This document shows positions 4,915 through 6,654 of a stretch of DNA of 6,654 bases, one piece after another. A model generated the notes under the pieces. It was not told where the DNA came from, made no database searches, and worked only from the letters and a program-made list of their open reading frames with translations. The stretch comes from Acidobacteriota bacterium (GTDB lineage Bacteria > Acidobacteriota > Thermoanaerobaculia > Multivoradales > JAHEKO01), in assembly GCA_029861655.1 (NCBI GenBank), contig JAOTZA010000180.1:1-6654 (forward strand), given 5' to 3'. Each line of letters starts with the position of its first letter. Position 1 is the first letter of the stretch. The position numbers were made by a program, and so were the translations under genes.

Positions 4915-6636
4915 ATGACCTTCTCCGTCCCCCCCGAGCGCGCCGCCGATACGATTCTTAGGGGCTTCGACGATCATCATGATCGTTTTCGAGCCATGAC
5001 CCGCCGCGCCCGCAAGCGCTTTGAACAACGCGACTGGGAAGGCATCCGCTGGGACACAATCAAGCGGCTCGAGCTCTACGACCAGTGCATCGTCGAGACG
5101 ATCGCGGCACTCCGCGAACAGCTCCAAGAAAGCTTCGAGGACCGCGACGCGTGGGCGCCGATCAAGCTAGCATTCACCAACGCGATTCTGGGACGCAACG
5201 ACTTCGAGCTGGCTGAGACCTACTTCAACTCGCTCACCCGCAAGATCTTTCCGCACGTCGGTGTGGATCCGCGGATCGACTATGTCTCTCACGATTTTCC
5301 GCTTCCGTTCAGGGGTTGGGAGATGGCCAGCGCCCGAATGTACGGTGTCCGCCGAGTGGATGAGATGTTGATCCGCAAGATCCTCGAGGACGCCGATTTC
5401 CGTGTCCCCTTCCACGACCTACCGGGCGACGCGCGCCGGGTCGCCGATCGCGTCGAGCAGATCATCACCGAGATCTTCGGGCACCACGAGATCGACGCTG
5501 TCGACGTACTCGAACCGGTCTTTATCCGCAACAAGGCAGCCTATGTCGTCGGCAGGATCCGGCGCGGCGACACCCTGCTGCCGATGGTGCTGGCCATCCT
5601 CAACCCCGAAGAGGGTCTAGAGGTCGACGCCGTCCTCTCGAGCGAGGAGGACACCAGCATCCTGTTCAGTTTTGCGCGCTGGTATCTCCACGCGGATCTC
5701 GCCAGTCCGCGCGAGGTCATCGGGTTCCTTCACTCCATCCTGCCGCGTAAGAGGGTCTCCGAGCTCTACATCTCGCTGGGCTACAACAAACACGGCAAGA
5801 GCGAGTTCTTCGCCGATCTGATCGCGACCATCGACAGCCTGGATGAGCAGTTCGTCGTTGCTCCGGGAAAACCCGGTCTGGTCATGTCCGTTTTCACGCT
5901 GCCGTCGTTCGAGTTCGTCTTCAAAGTGATCAAGGACATCTTCCCTCCTTCGAAATCCACCACTCGAGAGGAGATCCGGGCCAAGTACCGACAGGTGTTG
6001 CTCCATGACCGCGTCGGCCGGTTGGTCGACTACCAGGTCTTCGAGAACGTCAAGTTCCCGCGCCAGCGGTTCGGCGAGGAACTGCTGCACGAACTCCTCG
6101 ACGTGGCCGGCAAGGCCGTCGTGCTCGACGGCAATGACGTCGTCATCCATCACATGTATGTCGGCCGCCGCGTGACCCCTCTCGATGTCTTTCTCCCCAC
6201 CGCCGGCGCCGAGGAGGCCGAAGCCGCGATCCTTGACTGGGGGCAAACGCTCAAGGACCTGGCCGCCGCGAACATCTTCGCCGGCGACATTCTGCTCAAG
6301 AACTTCGGTTTGACTCGGCACCGGCGGGTTGTCTTCTACGATTACGACGAAGTGAGTCTGATCAGCACTCGAAACTTCCGGCGTTTCCCGAAACCGCGCA
6401 ACGAGTTCGACGAGATGGCCTCCGAGCCCTGGTTTTCGGTGGCCAAGGAAGATGTCTTCCCCGAGGAATTCAATTCGTTTCTGGGATTCGGTGGTGACCT
6501 GCGCGAAGCTTTCGAGCGAACACACGGCGACCTGGCCGGGATCGACTTCTGGAAGGACACGCAGGAACGCATCCAGGCGGGCGAGCTGATCGAGTTCCAC
6601 CCGTACCGGGAGCGCCTCCGGTTGGGCCGAGGCTGA
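4915..6636 (+). CDS. aceK: Isocitrate dehydrogenase kinase/phosphatase
   Basis: A bifunctional cytoplasmic enzyme that phosphorylates isocitrate dehydrogenase to inactivate it, sending isocitrate into the glyoxylate bypass, and removes the phosphate when TCA flux is needed. It has 573 residues against 578 in E. coli, with the same architecture: N-terminal regulatory domain (about 1-310) and C-terminal kinase-fold domain. Visible motifs are APGKPG (316-321, ATP loop), FKVIKD with K337 (E. coli K336), HDRVGRLVD ending in D372 (E. coli D371, linked to phosphatase activity), GDILLKN with D458, K462 and N463, and FYDYDE with D476 (E. coli D475, metal binding). Alignment is from memory, with a constant +1 offset. 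ATG 4915 is chosen because ADTILRGFD at 11-19 matches the usual N-terminus; the next ATG (4996) would delete it. The ribosome site is poor (AGG two bases before ATG). aceA/aceB are not upstream in view. The next gene may begin two bases after its stop. Confidence 0.97.
   Translation: MTFSVPPERAADTILRGFDDHHDRFRAMTRRARKRFEQRDWEGIRWDTIKRLELYDQCIVETIAALREQLQESFEDRDAWAPIKLAFTNAILGRNDFELAETYFNSLTRKIFPHVGVDPRIDYVSHDFPLPFRGWEMASARMYGVRRVDEMLIRKILEDADFRVPFHDLPGDARRVADRVEQIITEIFGHHEIDAVDVLEPVFIRNKAAYVVGRIRRGDTLLPMVLAILNPEEGLEVDAVLSSEEDTSILFSFARWYLHADLASPREVIGFLHSILPRKRVSELYISLGYNKHGKSEFFADLIATIDSLDEQFVVAPGKPGLVMSVFTLPSFEFVFKVIKDIFPPSKSTTREEIRAKYRQVLLHDRVGRLVDYQVFENVKFPRQRFGEELLHELLDVAGKAVVLDGNDVVIHHMYVGRRVTPLDVFLPTAGAEEAEAAILDWGQTLKDLAAANIFAGDILLKNFGLTRHRRVVFYDYDEVSLISTRNFRRFPKPRNEFDEMASEPWFSVAKEDVFPEEFNSFLGFGGDLREAFERTHGDLAGIDFWKDTQERIQAGELIEFHPYRERLRLGRG
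4970..4986. repeat. 17-bp palindrome in the 5' coding part of aceK
   Basis: ACGATCAT (4970-4977) and ATGATCGT (4979-4986) form perfect 8-bp arms around a single C. The site lies about 65 bases downstream of the predicted transcription start and encodes the DDHHDR segment (residues 19-24). Symmetry and position would suit a repressor operator, but the arms also fall naturally from Asp/His codons. Confidence 0.3.
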
Positions 6637-6638
6637 CG

Positions 6639-6654
6639 ATGAGTCAAGCCGCCT
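6639..6654 (+). CDS. Probable start of the next gene, 3' end outside the window
   Basis: An ATG at 6639 follows the aceK stop after two bases and reads MSQAA to the window edge. GAGG (6629-6632) ends six bases before it and gives a reasonable ribosome site inside the last aceK codons. The tight spacing suggests translational coupling and one operon with aceK. Five codons are too few to name the product. Confidence 0.4.

Noticed and set aside
5617..6600. Long open frame on the - strand (327 codons) opposite aceK
   Set aside because: It lies wholly antisense to a secure aceK. GC-rich third positions keep the reverse frame free of stops, and its translation shows no recognisable motif.

Overview
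The window is GC-rich bacterial DNA, densely coded on the + strand only, with strong GC bias at third codon positions. Two enzymes are recognised with confidence. One is a bacterial-type phosphoenolpyruvate carboxylase whose first few residues lie before the window. The other is a complete isocitrate dehydrogenase kinase/phosphatase (AceK). AceK is found mainly in Proteobacteria and some other Gram-negative lineages such as Acidobacteriota. Two cleavable-looking signal peptides also fit a Gram-negative cell. No finer taxonomic placement can be made from this sequence.

Layout: ppc (2-2725, 5' partial); a 108-base gap; a four-helix DoxX-family membrane protein (2834-3235); a 107-base gap rich in self-complementary segments; a small exported, four-cysteine, coiled-coil-like protein (3343-3687); a 30-base gap; a 352-residue exported protein of unknown family (3718-4776) whose signal-peptide region contains a perfect 12-bp inverted repeat; a 138-base gap with a consensus -35 box; aceK (4915-6636); and the first codons of a probable next gene (6639 onward). 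There are no tRNA or rRNA genes, CRISPR arrays, insertion sequences or integrase genes.

How the genes fit together: PEP carboxylase makes oxaloacetate from PEP and bicarbonate. AceK controls whether isocitrate goes through the TCA cycle or the glyoxylate bypass. Both therefore act on the supply of C4 acids, but four kilobases and three unrelated envelope-type genes separate their starts, and aceA/aceB are not in view, so shared regulation is only a possibility. The three middle genes (DoxX-like, small Cys-rich, 352-residue) all act in the membrane or beyond it and may form a loose envelope cluster. The small protein and the 352-residue protein are the undescribed part of the window, and the perfect hairpin between them is the most striking non-coding signal.
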